Assembly (NCBI GenBank): GCA_934481385.1
Contig: CAKSPD010000006.1
Location: forward strand, 61,482-125,481
DNA: 64,000 nt
DNA from: an uncultured Oscillospiraceae bacterium
Lineage (GTDB): Bacteria > Bacillota > Clostridia > Oscillospirales > Ruminococcaceae
Direction: 5' to 3'
Below, piece after piece: positions 1 to 8,679 of this stretch. The notes below the pieces were generated by a model, which ran no database searches, had not been told where the DNA came from, and saw nothing but the letters and a program-made list of their open reading frames with translations. Position 1 is the first letter of the stretch; every line of letters begins with the position of its first letter. The position numbers and the translations under genes were made by a program.

Positions 1-1
1 G

Positions 2-1243
2 GGATATCAGAACACATGCTTTTTTGCTCCTACTTCAAGATACGGAACTGCTGTTCAGCTTATGGAGCTTGTAAACAAATGTCATAAAAATAATATCGGC
101 GTTATTATCGACTTTGTACCCGTTCACTTTGCAGTAGACGGCTATGCACTTGCAAATTATGACGGTACTCCCCTTTATGAATATCCCCACAACGATATAA
201 CACACAGCGAATGGGGAAGCTACAACTTTATTCATTCAAGAGGAGAAGTAAGAAGTTTTCTTCAGTCATCTGCTGATTTCTGGCTCAGCGTATTCCATTT
301 TGACGGAATACGAATGGACGCTATAAGCCGTATAATCTACTGGCAGGGAGATACCAATAGAGGCATAAATGATGTTGCTGTTTCGTTTCTGCGTGAAATG
401 AATAACGGTCTTAAAAAACGTCACCCAAATGCAATTCTCTGTGCAGAGGATTCAACAAACTATGCAATGGTTACAAAGCCATATTCCGAAGGCGGTCTTG
501 CCTTTGACTATAAATGGGATATGGGCTGGATGAATGATACTCTTGATTATTTCCGTCAGTATCCATGGATTCGTACACAGGAATACCACAAGCTTACATT
601 CTCGATGATGTATTTCTACAATGAACATTTTATACTTCCTCTTTCTCATGATGAAGTAGTTCATGAAAAAGCTACAATCATACAGAAAATGAACGGTGAC
701 TATGAACAGAAATTCCCGCAGGCAAGAGCTATGTACATGTATATGTATGCTCACCCCGGAAAAAAACTCAATTTTATGGGCAATGAAATTGCTCAGTTTC
801 GTGAATGGGACGAAAAACGTGAACAGGACTGGGATTTGCTTAAATACCCGATACATGACTCATTCCATAAATTCATGAAAGACCTCAACAAACTTTATCT
901 GAATACTCCTGCTCTTTATATGTGGGACGATGACCCGCAGGGATTTGAATGGCTTGACTGTCATCAGGAGGAAAAATGCGTTTATGTTATGAAAAGAAAA
1001 TGCCCTATACAGCAGATTACGGCAGTTTTCAACTTTAGCGGAACAGAACAGAATGACTTTGAAATAAATATTTCAAATGATGCCTGCTATAAACTCATAA
1101 TGGCTTCCGATTTGCAGAAATACGGCGGAAAAACTGAATACAAGAAAAAAACGTTCAGACCTGATAAAAAGGGAATCATAAAAATAACCCTCCCTCCTTT
1201 CTCAGCAGTTTTCTTTGAAGCCATACCTGAAAAAAAGATATAA
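2..1243 (+). CDS. glgB: 1,4-alpha-glucan branching enzyme, 3' part (5' end outside window)
   Basis: Glycogen branching enzyme (GH13), which cuts alpha-1,4 chains and rejoins them as alpha-1,6 branches during glycogen synthesis in the cytoplasm. The frame is open from base 2, so the gene enters from the left; about 413 C-terminal residues are present. The first visible codons read GYQNTCFFAPTSRYGT, a GlgB core motif. The nucleophile region is FDGIRMDAIS (Asp), the acid/base region is CAEDST (Glu; usually AEEST), and the LPLSHDEVVH and FMGNEIAQ blocks follow. The C-terminal beta domain is complete and ends at a TAA just before a hairpin terminator. A bacterial glgB rather than a generic amylase is indicated by the SHDEVVH and MGNE blocks. 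The ATG at 62 is internal, not the true start. Confidence 0.95.
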   Translation, partial: GYQNTCFFAPTSRYGTAVQLMELVNKCHKNNIGVIIDFVPVHFAVDGYALANYDGTPLYEYPHNDITHSEWGSYNFIHSRGEVRSFLQSSADFWLSVFHFDGIRMDAISRIIYWQGDTNRGINDVAVSFLREMNNGLKKRHPNAILCAEDSTNYAMVTKPYSEGGLAFDYKWDMGWMNDTLDYFRQYPWIRTQEYHKLTFSMMYFYNEHFILPLSHDEVVHEKATIIQKMNGDYEQKFPQARAMYMYMYAHPGKKLNFMGNEIAQFREWDEKREQDWDLLKYPIHDSFHKFMKDLNKLYLNTPALYMWDDDPQGFEWLDCHQEEKCVYVMKRKCPIQQITAVFNFSGTEQNDFEINISNDACYKLIMASDLQKYGGKTEYKKKTFRPDKKGIIKITLPPFSAVFFEAIPEKKI

Positions 1244-1250
1244 AAAAAAC

Positions 1251-1279
1251 GGGCAACCTTTATATTATAAAGGTTGCCC
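1251..1279. terminator. bidirectional terminator between glgB and spoVT
   Basis: A 10-bp arm GGGCAACCTT pairs with AAGGTTGCCC around an AT-rich loop, with A-rich sequence before and T-rich sequence after. It lies between two convergent genes, so it can serve both strands. The core GGCAACCTT/AAGGTTGCC recurs in the terminator at 14363. Confidence 0.85.
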
Positions 1280-1285
1280 TTGCTT

Positions 1286-1822
1286 TTAACATTCAAGTTG
1301 CTTTCCGAGAAACTGACTTGATGCAGTAATAAGACTTTTCTGAAGTTCTGTAACTTTGCCTGTGCCGTTTTCTATAAAGGCAACTGCTCCGGTAACATCT
1401 CCGTTTGAAATTATAGGCATTACTGCAAGTCCGTTTTTTTCGACTCCTTCAGCAACAAAAAACTTTGAATTTTCATTGTTGCTGTAATACTGACCTCTGT
1501 TTTCCATAAGTTCTTCAAGCTGATTGCTTACACGTCTTTCAGAAAATTCCTTTTTTGAAACTCCTGAAGTTGCAACAACATGATCTCTGTCAAATATTAC
1601 AACGGGACAGCCTGCAAGCTTATTCATAATATCAGCAATATGTCCTGCATTTTCAGTCATCTCACCTATTGCCGAATATTTTTTGAATATTACTTCTCCC
1701 TCACTGTTTGTATATATTTCAAGAGGGTCGCCCTCTCGTATACGCATTGTGCGTCTTATTTCCTTTGGAATAACAACTCGTCCCAAATCGTCTATACGTC
1801 GAACTATTCCGGTTGCTTTCAT
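1286..1822 (-). CDS. spoVT: stage V sporulation protein T (AbrB-family regulator)
   Basis: 178-residue forespore transcription regulator. The N-terminal AbrB swapped-hairpin DNA-binding domain begins KATGIVRRIDDLGRVVIPKE, nearly identical to Bacillus SpoVT, and is followed by a GAF-like C-terminal domain (about residues 55-178). The reading frame stays open to 1930, but the start at 1822 is chosen because it matches the family start and has GGAGG nine bases upstream. In Bacillus, SpoVT is made under sigma-G and tunes the late forespore programme; here a sequence matching a sigma-G promoter lies directly upstream (1867-1896). It is convergent with glgB and downstream of pfp on the same strand. 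Confidence 0.95.
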   Translation of the reverse strand: MKATGIVRRIDDLGRVVIPKEIRRTMRIREGDPLEIYTNSEGEVIFKKYSAIGEMTENAGHIADIMNKLAGCPVVIFDRDHVVATSGVSKKEFSERRVSNQLEELMENRGQYYSNNENSKFFVAEGVEKNGLAVMPIISNGDVTGAVAFIENGTGKVTELQKSLITASSQFLGKQLEC

Positions 1823-1866
1823 TATTCTGATACCTCCGTATACAAATTTTTTCGGATTTGTATTTG

Positions 1867-1896
1867 TAGTATGTGAAGTATCTGAAAAATTATACA
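1867..1896 (-). promoter_or_regulatory. sigma-G-type promoter for spoVT
   Basis: On the minus strand TGTATA (1896-1891), 17 bases, then CATACTA (1873-1867). This fits the Bacillus sigma-G consensus GHATR / CATWHTA at every defined position. The start of transcription would lie about 38 bases before the spoVT ATG. No sigma-A -35 box is seen at the right distance. Confidence 0.65.
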
Positions 1897-1922
1897 AATT
1901 TATTTTGAAAAATATGAAAAAA

Positions 1923-3128
1923 TTATTCAATTACAAAATGAACAGGCATACCGTTTTTCATTTTCTGTTCAACTTCTCCCTGAATAAGCGGGAGGAAATA
2001 TTTTATTGCCTCATCGGAAATATTATTTCCCTCATCATTAATCCATTCCATAGGGAAATATTTTTCGTGGTTTGCAGTCTGTGATACAGGAACACTTTCA
2101 ATGTGTATTCTGTAAGGCTCGGAGCTGTCACGGATATAGCACATCATACAGCCTGTTTTTCCCTCAAGTGCAGTTTTTACGGCACATCTGCCTATTTCAA
2201 CTGATTCATCAATATCAGTTTTTGATGCTATATGCGAACTGCATCTCTGCATAACATTAAGCTCAACTGAACGAACCTTGCATTTAAGCTCATCTGAAAC
2301 AACGTTTTCAAGATATTTTCCTATTCCTGAAAGATACTGATGACCAAATGCATCTGTTTTTCCGGAACGGTACTGATGTGAATTTTCAAGCTTCACACCC
2401 TCTGAAACAGCAACAATAACAGCTTTATGTTCTTTCTGAACACGTTTTACATCTTCGATAAATTTATCAACGTTAAACGGAACTTCAGGAAGATATATAA
2501 AATGCGGAGCGGTTTCACCGTTAGCTCTCAGACAACAGGTTGATGCAGTAAGCCAGCCTGCATGACGTCCCATAATTTCTATTATAGTAACGGAATCAAC
2601 ACTGTATACCCTGCTGTCCCTTGCGATTTCCTGAACAGTTGCATTTACATATTTTGATGCAGAACCAAATCCGGGACTGTGGTCAGTACCGCACAAATCG
2701 TTGTCAATTGTTTTCGGAACACCTATAACTTTTATATCAGTGATATTGTTCTTTTCAAAATATTCAGAAAGTTTCATAACAGTATCCATCGAATCATTAC
2801 CGCCGATATAGAAGAATTTTTCTATATTATATTTTCTGAAACATTCAAGAATTTTCTTATATACATCATCAGCATTTTTTTCAGGAATTTTATAACGGCA
2901 TGAACCAAGAACAGTTGACGGTGTATGAATAAGAAGGTCAATATCCTCCGGACTTTTAAGATACTTTGAAAGCTCAATAAGATTCTGTTTTATAATTCCC
3001 TCAATACCATTAAGAGAACCATATATTTTATCAAATTTTCCGGATTCAACCGCCTCAAGATAAACTCCTGCAAGTGATGCATTTATGGCACTTGTAGGGC
3101 CTCCCGACTGTGCAACAGCAATATTCAT
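1923..3128 (-). CDS. pfp: pyrophosphate-dependent 6-phosphofructokinase
   Basis: 401-residue group-II phosphofructokinase that interconverts fructose 6-phosphate and fructose 1,6-bisphosphate using PPi, in cytoplasmic glycolysis. The N-terminus carries QSGGPTSAINASL. Two diagnostic sites indicate PPi rather than ATP: GGNDS at 109-113 (Asp where ATP enzymes have Gly in GGDGS) and PKTIDND at 138-144 (Lys where ATP enzymes have Gly). The MGRHAGW block for sugar phosphate binding follows. The ATG at 3128 matches the family N-terminus, but the only good Shine-Dalgarno is 38 bases away across a hairpin (see the leader entry). Sigma-A promoter at 3191-3219. Confidence 0.93.
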   Translation of the reverse strand: MNIAVAQSGGPTSAINASLAGVYLEAVESGKFDKIYGSLNGIEGIIKQNLIELSKYLKSPEDIDLLIHTPSTVLGSCRYKIPEKNADDVYKKILECFRKYNIEKFFYIGGNDSMDTVMKLSEYFEKNNITDIKVIGVPKTIDNDLCGTDHSPGFGSASKYVNATVQEIARDSRVYSVDSVTIIEIMGRHAGWLTASTCCLRANGETAPHFIYLPEVPFNVDKFIEDVKRVQKEHKAVIVAVSEGVKLENSHQYRSGKTDAFGHQYLSGIGKYLENVVSDELKCKVRSVELNVMQRCSSHIASKTDIDESVEIGRCAVKTALEGKTGCMMCYIRDSSEPYRIHIESVPVSQTANHEKYFPMEWINDEGNNISDEAIKYFLPLIQGEVEQKMKNGMPVHFVIE

Positions 3129-3136
3129 AAATAAAT

Positions 3137-3173
3137 AACAGGAATACAGTCAATTGTATTCCGTTTCTCCTTT
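3137..3173 (-). promoter_or_regulatory. Shine-Dalgarno separated from the pfp start by a hairpin
   Basis: On the minus strand AAAGGAG lies at 3173-3167. Directly after it AAC plus GGAATACA pairs with TGTATTCC plus GTT, with one bulged T and a 6-base loop, spanning 3165-3137. The ATG follows eight bases later. Linear distance from GGAG to ATG is 38 bases; with the hairpin folded it is about nine. No other Shine-Dalgarno or in-frame start is visible. Confidence 0.6.
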
Positions 3174-3190
3174 CATACATAATTAATAAC

Positions 3191-3219
3191 ATTATAACAT
3201 TTTGACAGCCTCAATGCAA
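3191..3219 (-). promoter_or_regulatory. sigma-A promoter for pfp
   Basis: TTGCAT (3219-3214), 17 bases, TATAAT (3196-3191), with a TG extended -10 dinucleotide. It gives a leader of roughly 55 bases holding the Shine-Dalgarno and hairpin. Confidence 0.75.
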
Positions 3220-3283
3220 TAGTATCAATCGACAGTAAATATACTTTCAGAGAGCATATTTATGACAGTTTTTACAAATAATG

Positions 3284-4072
3284 CTATATAAGTTCAAAAT
3301 GTCTGAGAGCGTTCCATATTCCGTCATGATAGATGTCATCAGTTATATATGAAACATATTTATGAACAGAAACACCCTGTCCCATTGCTATGCTGTTCGG
3401 AACAGCCTGAAGCATTGAAAGGTCATTCATACTGTCGCCAACGGCATAAGCGTCTGAAATATCTATGCCGAGAATATCAAGTATTTTATATATTCCTGTT
3501 GCTTTTGAAAATCCTTTCGGAACATTTTCAAGAAGTCCGTTTCCTCTGTCTATAATAGTATAGTAACGTGAAATAACGGAACACAGTAATTCTTTATCAG
3601 TATTTTCATCAGTCCATACTATAAATTTATCAAATCCGAAATTTTTCTTTTCCTGTGTTGTGAAAAAAGATGCACCTCTTTTAAGAAATTCGTTTGTAAA
3701 CATAATTATTCTGTCATCTTTTTCAAATTCTCCGTCATAATAAAGGGCATCTTTTCCCTCATATACAGGAATTGCTCTGCATTTCTTAACAGTATCTTCA
3801 ATAAGTCTGCAAACATCATCAGGAGTCTTATGATAAAATATATTCTCTCCCCTATGCTCGATATAAGTACCGCAACCGCAGATATATCCGTCAAAACCTA
3901 TATCTCTTATTCTTTTTTCAATATTGCAGATTGTTCTGCCTGTATTTACATAAGTGTAACAGCCGTTTTTCTGTGCAAGTGAAATTGCTTTAAGAGTGCT
4001 TTCAGGAAGATAGGCATTTTCATCTTCGCTTATAATAGTTCCGTCAATGTCAAAAAAAATAATTTTCTTCAT
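3284..4072 (-). CDS. Cof-type HAD-superfamily phosphatase
   Basis: 262-residue cytoplasmic hydrolase of the Cof/YbiV class (HAD subfamily IIB). Motif I is FFDIDGTI near the N-terminus, with the nucleophile as the first Asp. A Cof-type cap lies in the middle, and motif IV is GDSMNDLSML near residue 220. Members dephosphorylate sugar phosphates, FMN or PLP; the substrate cannot be read from the sequence. GGAGGG lies at good distance from the ATG, and a consensus sigma-A promoter is at 4092-4121. It follows pfp's promoter on the same strand and is probably a separate unit. Confidence 0.85.
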   Translation of the reverse strand: MKKIIFFDIDGTIISEDENAYLPESTLKAISLAQKNGCYTYVNTGRTICNIEKRIRDIGFDGYICGCGTYIEHRGENIFYHKTPDDVCRLIEDTVKKCRAIPVYEGKDALYYDGEFEKDDRIIMFTNEFLKRGASFFTTQEKKNFGFDKFIVWTDENTDKELLCSVISRYYTIIDRGNGLLENVPKGFSKATGIYKILDILGIDISDAYAVGDSMNDLSMLQAVPNSIAMGQGVSVHKYVSYITDDIYHDGIWNALRHFELI

Positions 4073-4091
4073 AAAAAATCCCTCCGGAATA

Positions 4092-4121
4092 ATTATATAT
4101 CCTTTCTGTATTGATTGTCAA
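4092..4121 (-). promoter_or_regulatory. sigma-A promoter for the Cof-type phosphatase
   Basis: TTGACA (4121-4116), 18 bases, TATAAT (4097-4092). An inverted repeat (ATCCTGT at 4121-4127, ACAGGAT at 4162-4168) starts at the -35 box. Confidence 0.75.
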
Positions 4122-4281
4122 TCCTGTAATATAATGTCATTTTGATAAATATAATATAATGACAGGATATATCAGTGCGTGAATTATGTGAAAATCAACA
4201 AAAAAATCTGTTGAAAATTGTTAGATTTTTAGGGCAATTTTTTAAAATTTACACGTTTCATTTTATTTTCACAAAAAATGC

Positions 4282-4310
4282 TTGAAGTTTTTTGTGAAAT
4301 GTGATAAAAT
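4282..4310 (+). promoter_or_regulatory. sigma-A promoter for ddl-murI-argS
   Basis: TTGAAG (4282-4287), 17 bases, TAAAAT (4305-4310), with a TG one base before the -10. The ddl start lies 50 bases on, with AAAGGAG before it. Confidence 0.7.
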
Positions 4311-4360
4311 TATTCATATAAAGTATGTAAAAGTATGTTTTCTCAAAGGAGTAAATTTTT

Positions 4361-5431
4361 ATGGCAAAAATTAAAGTTGCAGTTCTGTTCGGCGGTGCTT
4401 CAAGTGAGCATAATATCTCTCTTATATCTGCTTCAAACGTTATCAAAAGCATTCCGAAAGATAAGTATGAAATTACATGTATCGGAATAACAAAAACAGG
4501 AAGATGGCTTTATTACCCCGGTGATGTTGAGTCTATCGCAAATGGTCAGTGGGAATACAATCCCGACTGCACTACTGCTATAATCTCACCTGACCCGATT
4601 CACAAGGGAATAATTATTATCGAAAACAACAGTGTTTCCGTAAGAAAAATTGATGTTGTCTTTCCTGTTCTTCATGGCAGAAACGGTGAGGACGGTTCTT
4701 TGCAGGGATTGCTTGATATGGCAAAATTACCCTATGTAGGCTGTGGACTGCTTGCATCAGCATCATGTATGGATAAATCACATACACATATCGTTCTTGA
4801 TTACTGCGGTATAAAAACAGCTAAATGGCAGCTTGTAACACAGCGTGAAATAAATCACCTTGAAAAAAGATGTGAAGAAATAGCTCATGCTCTCGGATTT
4901 CCGCTTTTCGTAAAACCTGCAAATGCCGGTTCTTCAATCGGAATAAACAAGGCTAATGACCTTTCTGAACTTGAGGAGGCTATAAAAGTTGCTTTTTCAC
5001 ATGACAGCAAAGTTGTTGTTGAGGAATTTATAAAAGGTCAGGAACTTGAAGTTGCCGTTTTCGGATATGATTCACCGTTTGCATCATATGCCGGCGAAAT
5101 TGAGGCATGCAACGATTTTTACGACTACAATGCAAAATATGACAGTCCTTCAAAGCTTTATATTCCTGCAAGAATTGATGACAGAAAAATGGCTGAAATA
5201 CGTGAAACTGCAATAAAGGCTTATAAATGCTTAGGCTGTAAAGGTCTTTCAAGAGTTGATTTCTTCCTCACTGATGACGGCGTTCTCTATCTCAACGAAA
5301 TAAATACCCTCCCCGGATTTACTTCAATCAGCATGTACCCGAAACTTATGGAACATCTCGGAATGAGCCAGTCATATCTTGTTGACAAGCTTATTGAACA
5401 GGCTATTGAAAATTCTGAAAAAAACTATTAA
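4361..5431 (+). CDS. ddl: D-alanine--D-alanine ligase
   Basis: 356-residue ATP-grasp enzyme that makes the D-Ala-D-Ala end of the peptidoglycan stem peptide. Visible are the VLFGGASSEHNISLISA N-terminus, the ATP-grasp stretch with FVKPANAGSSIGI, and the C-terminal metal-binding LNEINTLPGFT. In the omega-loop region AKYDSPSKLY the specificity position is Tyr, as in D-Ala-D-Ala ligases, not the His seen in VanA-type D-Ala-D-Lac ligases. AAAGGAG precedes the ATG. murI follows after 16 bases, so both peptidoglycan precursor genes are probably co-transcribed. Confidence 0.95.
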   Translation: MAKIKVAVLFGGASSEHNISLISASNVIKSIPKDKYEITCIGITKTGRWLYYPGDVESIANGQWEYNPDCTTAIISPDPIHKGIIIIENNSVSVRKIDVVFPVLHGRNGEDGSLQGLLDMAKLPYVGCGLLASASCMDKSHTHIVLDYCGIKTAKWQLVTQREINHLEKRCEEIAHALGFPLFVKPANAGSSIGINKANDLSELEEAIKVAFSHDSKVVVEEFIKGQELEVAVFGYDSPFASYAGEIEACNDFYDYNAKYDSPSKLYIPARIDDRKMAEIRETAIKAYKCLGCKGLSRVDFFLTDDGVLYLNEINTLPGFTSISMYPKLMEHLGMSQSYLVDKLIEQAIENSEKNY

Positions 5432-5447
5432 TTAAAGGAGTCTTTTA

Positions 5448-6272
5448 ATGGATAAACATGCCATAGGCGTATTTGATTCCGGTCTTGGCGGTCTTACTGC
5501 CGTAAGGGAACTTAACAAGATTCTGCCGAATGAAAATATAATATATTTCGGAGATACTGCAAGAATCCCTTACGGCTCAAGAAGCCGTAACACTGTTCTG
5601 AGATATGCAAAAGAAGATATAGAATTTCTGAAAAAACATGATATTAAAATGATTATAGCTGCCTGCGGTACTGTAAGTTCAGTTATAGGAGATATAACCG
5701 ATATTGACGGAATACCCTTTACGGGCGTTCTGATTCCTGCATCAAGAAGTGCATGCAATGCCACAAAAAACGGAAAAATCGGTATAATAGGAACTCCGGC
5801 AACAGTCAGAAGCGGTTCTTTCAAGAAAACAATTGAATCTATGCGTCCTGATACTCAGGTTTTTGCAAATCCCTGTCCGCTTTTCGTTCATCTCGTTGAA
5901 AACGGATATATTGACCGTCAGAACAAAGTTACAAAAATTGTTGCAGAAGAATATCTCGAACCTATCAGAAAAGCCGGCGTTGATACACTCATTCTCGGCT
6001 GTACACACTACCCTATTATAAAGGATATTATTGCTGACTATATGGGAAATGATGTAACTCTTATTGATACCGGTGCAGAGGCTGCAAAGTATACAAAAAA
6101 ATGTCTTAGCGAAAAAAATCTGCTTTCCGGACGCTCCGAAAAAGGAAAAAATACTTTCTATGTCAGTGACAGTACTGAACTTTTCTGCGAAACAGCAGGA
6201 ATATTCCTCGGTCATGACGTTTCCGGCGATGTGTTCAGCAGTATAATAAATCAGACGGCGGTGGAAAAATGA
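5448..6272 (+). CDS. murI: glutamate racemase
   Basis: 274-residue enzyme supplying D-glutamate for peptidoglycan. The N-terminus has FDSGLGG (catalytic Asp and Ser). The first catalytic Cys sits in AACGTVSS, where most racemases have ACNTA; the second is in GCTHYP. The Asn-to-Gly change next to the first Cys seems to be a lineage variant, since both Cys residues and the overall length are normal. AAAGGAG precedes the ATG. The stop overlaps the next start (ATGA). Confidence 0.93.
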   Translation: MDKHAIGVFDSGLGGLTAVRELNKILPNENIIYFGDTARIPYGSRSRNTVLRYAKEDIEFLKKHDIKMIIAACGTVSSVIGDITDIDGIPFTGVLIPASRSACNATKNGKIGIIGTPATVRSGSFKKTIESMRPDTQVFANPCPLFVHLVENGYIDRQNKVTKIVAEEYLEPIRKAGVDTLILGCTHYPIIKDIIADYMGNDVTLIDTGAEAAKYTKKCLSEKNLLSGRSEKGKNTFYVSDSTELFCETAGIFLGHDVSGDVFSSIINQTAVEK

Positions 6273-6697
6273 AAAATAATGTTATGATTTCACTGAAAAG
6301 TATCATCAGTCAGGACGGCGAAATAAGTGAAACCGAACTTTTCACAAAAGCTCACTATAACCGCCGTAATGATACATATACATTCAGCTATGAGGATACC
6401 TCCGCAACAGGTTTTGAAGGCTCTGTCACAACTATAACCGTAAACGGAAATGACTGTGCCAGCATAGTAAGAACAGGTACTGCAAATTCAAATATAATTC
6501 TCGAAAAAGATAAGAAATATTACTGCCATTACGGAACTCCCTACGGGGATTTCCAGATTGGAATTATGACACAGTTCATAAAAAACAATATAGAAGATTC
6601 CGGAGAACTTGCTCTTAAATATACTCTTGATTTAAATTCAGCATATCTCTCCGACAACGAAATTATTATCAGAATACAGAATTTTAATCAAAACTGA
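6269..6697 (+). CDS. DUF1934 / YwiB-like calycin-fold protein
   Basis: 142-residue cytoplasmic protein of unknown function. The pattern of beta strands with a central GFEGSVTTITVNG stretch and an acidic C-terminal strand fits the DUF1934 family (Bacillus YwiB), a predicted lipocalin-like barrel. It starts inside the murI stop codon (ATGA overlap) and ends 19 bases before argS. The same neighbour relation, ywiB before argS, exists in Bacillus subtilis, which supports the assignment. No catalytic residues can be named. Confidence 0.8.
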   Translation: MKNNVMISLKSIISQDGEISETELFTKAHYNRRNDTYTFSYEDTSATGFEGSVTTITVNGNDCASIVRTGTANSNIILEKDKKYYCHYGTPYGDFQIGIMTQFIKNNIEDSGELALKYTLDLNSAYLSDNEIIIRIQNFNQN

Positions 6698-6716
6698 TGA
6701 AAGGATTTTTAAAGCA

Positions 6717-8483
6717 ATGTCAGACCTTATAAAAAATGCCTCCGAACAGCTCAGGGAGCTTATTTATAACTCCCTCAGTGTTCTTGTATCAAAAAAGGAA
6801 ATCCCTGAAACTCCCCTTCCGGATTTCAAGGTAGAAATTCCTGCCGACAAATCACATGGAGATTTTGCTTCCAATATTGCTATGGTATCAGCCAAAACTC
6901 TCCGTATGCCCCCAAGAAAAATTGCTGAACTTATAAAATCTGAACTTATTCTTGACGGCTCGTGCTTTGAAAAATGCGAAATTGCCGGTGCAGGATTTAT
7001 GAATTTCTTCCTCTCTCAGAAGTGGTTTGCCGATGTTGTAAAAACTTCTCTCGATGAAGGAAAAGACTACGGAAAAACTGATTACGGAAAAGGTAAAAAA
7101 ATTCTTGTTGAATTTGTTTCAGCTAATCCAACAGGCCCTATGCATATCGGAAATGCAAGAGGCGGTGCTATCGGTGACTGTCTTGCAAGCGTTCTCCAGT
7201 GGGCAGGATTTTATACTGAACGTGAATTTTATGTAAATGATGCCGGAAATCAGATTGAAAAATTCGGCAAGTCCCTTTCACTCCGCTATATGCAGATTTG
7301 CAGTGATGAAGGACAGAAAGTCTGTTTCAAAAATTACGGCATAGAAGATTTCTGCAAAGCTATCTACGGAGAGGACGGAAATTCCGAAACTTTCCCTATG
7401 CCTGAAGATTCTTACAGGGGAATGGATATTATTGAACATGCCAAAAACTATTTCGATGAATACGGTGCAGTTTTAAGCGGTCAGGAAGAATCCGAAAGAC
7501 GTCAGACTCTTGTTGACTATGCTCTCCCGAAAAATATTGACGGTCTTGAACGTGACCTTAAAAAATACCGTATAGTTTATGATAACTGGTTCAGGGAAAG
7601 CAAACTCCACAAAAACGGAGAAACTATGCGTATCGTTGAAAAGCTCAGGGAAACAGGTCATACATATGAACAGGAAGGTGCTGTATGGTTCAAGGCTACT
7701 GATTTCGGTGTTGACAAAGACTTTGTTCTTGTCCGTGCAAACGGTATTCCTACATATGTAGTTCCTGATATTGCATATCATTATGACAAACTTGTAACAA
7801 GAAATTTTGACAAGGCTATAAACGTTCTCGGTGCTGACCACCACGGATATGTTCCTCGTCTTAAATCCGCACTTACTGCCCTCGGAGTAAATGCAGACAA
7901 GCTTGATGTTGTTCTTATGCAGATGGTAAGACTTGTCCGCAACGGTGAAACAGTAAAACTTTCAAAGAGAAGCGGTAAAGCCATAACACTTGTAACACTC
8001 CTTGATGAAATCCCGATTGATGCTGCAAGATTCTTTTTCAATATGCGTGAGGCTAATTCACAGTTTGAATTTGACCTCGACCTTGCTGTTGAACAGTCCT
8101 CAAAAAACCCCGTTTACTATGTTCAGTATGCTCACGCAAGAATTTGCAGTCTTATTGCTAACCTTAAATCAGAAGGTGTTGAATATACTCAGGACACTGA
8201 CCTCTCACTTCTGAAAGAACCGTCTGAAATTGAGCTTATCCGCCATATTGCTGAACTTCCGAACACTGTAAATGCATCAGCAAGAACTTATGACCCTGCC
8301 AAGATTACAAAATATTCAATCGAACTTGCGACACTTTTCCACAGATTCTATGATTCATGCAGTGTAAAAAATGCTGAAACACCACAGCTCCGCCTTGCAC
8401 GTCTTGCACTCTGCATAAGCGTCAAACAGGTTCTTGAAAATACTCTCGAAATTCTTAAAATTGACGCTCCCGAAAAAATGTGA
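6717..8483 (+). CDS. argS: arginyl-tRNA synthetase
   Basis: 588-residue class I aminoacyl-tRNA synthetase that charges tRNA-Arg. The N-terminal additional domain (about residues 1-120) recognises the tRNA. The ATP-binding HIGH motif is PTGPMHIGNARGGA, the KMSKS-like loop is VKLSKRSGKAIT, and the C-terminal DALR anticodon-binding domain covers the last 120 residues. Length is slightly above the usual 550-580. It is last in the ddl-murI-ywiB-argS run. No clear terminator follows. Confidence 0.96.
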   Translation: MSDLIKNASEQLRELIYNSLSVLVSKKEIPETPLPDFKVEIPADKSHGDFASNIAMVSAKTLRMPPRKIAELIKSELILDGSCFEKCEIAGAGFMNFFLSQKWFADVVKTSLDEGKDYGKTDYGKGKKILVEFVSANPTGPMHIGNARGGAIGDCLASVLQWAGFYTEREFYVNDAGNQIEKFGKSLSLRYMQICSDEGQKVCFKNYGIEDFCKAIYGEDGNSETFPMPEDSYRGMDIIEHAKNYFDEYGAVLSGQEESERRQTLVDYALPKNIDGLERDLKKYRIVYDNWFRESKLHKNGETMRIVEKLRETGHTYEQEGAVWFKATDFGVDKDFVLVRANGIPTYVVPDIAYHYDKLVTRNFDKAINVLGADHHGYVPRLKSALTALGVNADKLDVVLMQMVRLVRNGETVKLSKRSGKAITLVTLLDEIPIDAARFFFNMREANSQFEFDLDLAVEQSSKNPVYYVQYAHARICSLIANLKSEGVEYTQDTDLSLLKEPSEIELIRHIAELPNTVNASARTYDPAKITKYSIELATLFHRFYDSCSVKNAETPQLRLARLALCISVKQVLENTLEILKIDAPEKM

Positions 8484-8617
8484 TATAATTACATTTTGGT
8501 TACAGTTTTTTTAACAGATTATGAACATAATTTTCCAGAAATGGATAGAAATTTCAGAATATCGGGAATTCCGGAAGAAAATTAACAATTTGTTCACAAT
8601 TTAGCTATGAAAATATG

Positions 8618-8638
8618 TTACAATTTGTAATATATAAT
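8618..8638 (+). promoter_or_regulatory. promoter/operator region of the CdaR-like regulator
   Basis: A perfect 13-base palindrome TTACAATTTGTAA (8618-8630) contains a possible -10 (TACAAT), and a second -10 (TATAAT, 8633-8638) follows. Neither has a convincing -35. The palindrome could be an operator, but AT-rich sequence yields such palindromes by chance. The rest of the 8484-8679 gap shows nothing else. Confidence 0.3.
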
Positions 8639-8679
8639 GATTGCTCTTTACCGTATACAGAAAGGATTGATTTTATTTT

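Noticed and set aside
1823-1930. N-terminal extension of spoVT to 1930
   Set aside because: It would begin inside pfp, remove the sigma-G promoter and ribosome binding site, and does not match the conserved family start.
5570-5824. Loss of racemase function because of ACGTV in place of ACNTA
   Set aside because: Both catalytic Cys and the flanking Asp/Ser are present and the protein has full length; probably a lineage variant.
5742-6215. 157-codon minus-strand open frame across murI
   Set aside because: murI is complete with both catalytic Cys; the antisense frame is Cys/Phe/Ser-rich without a start signal.
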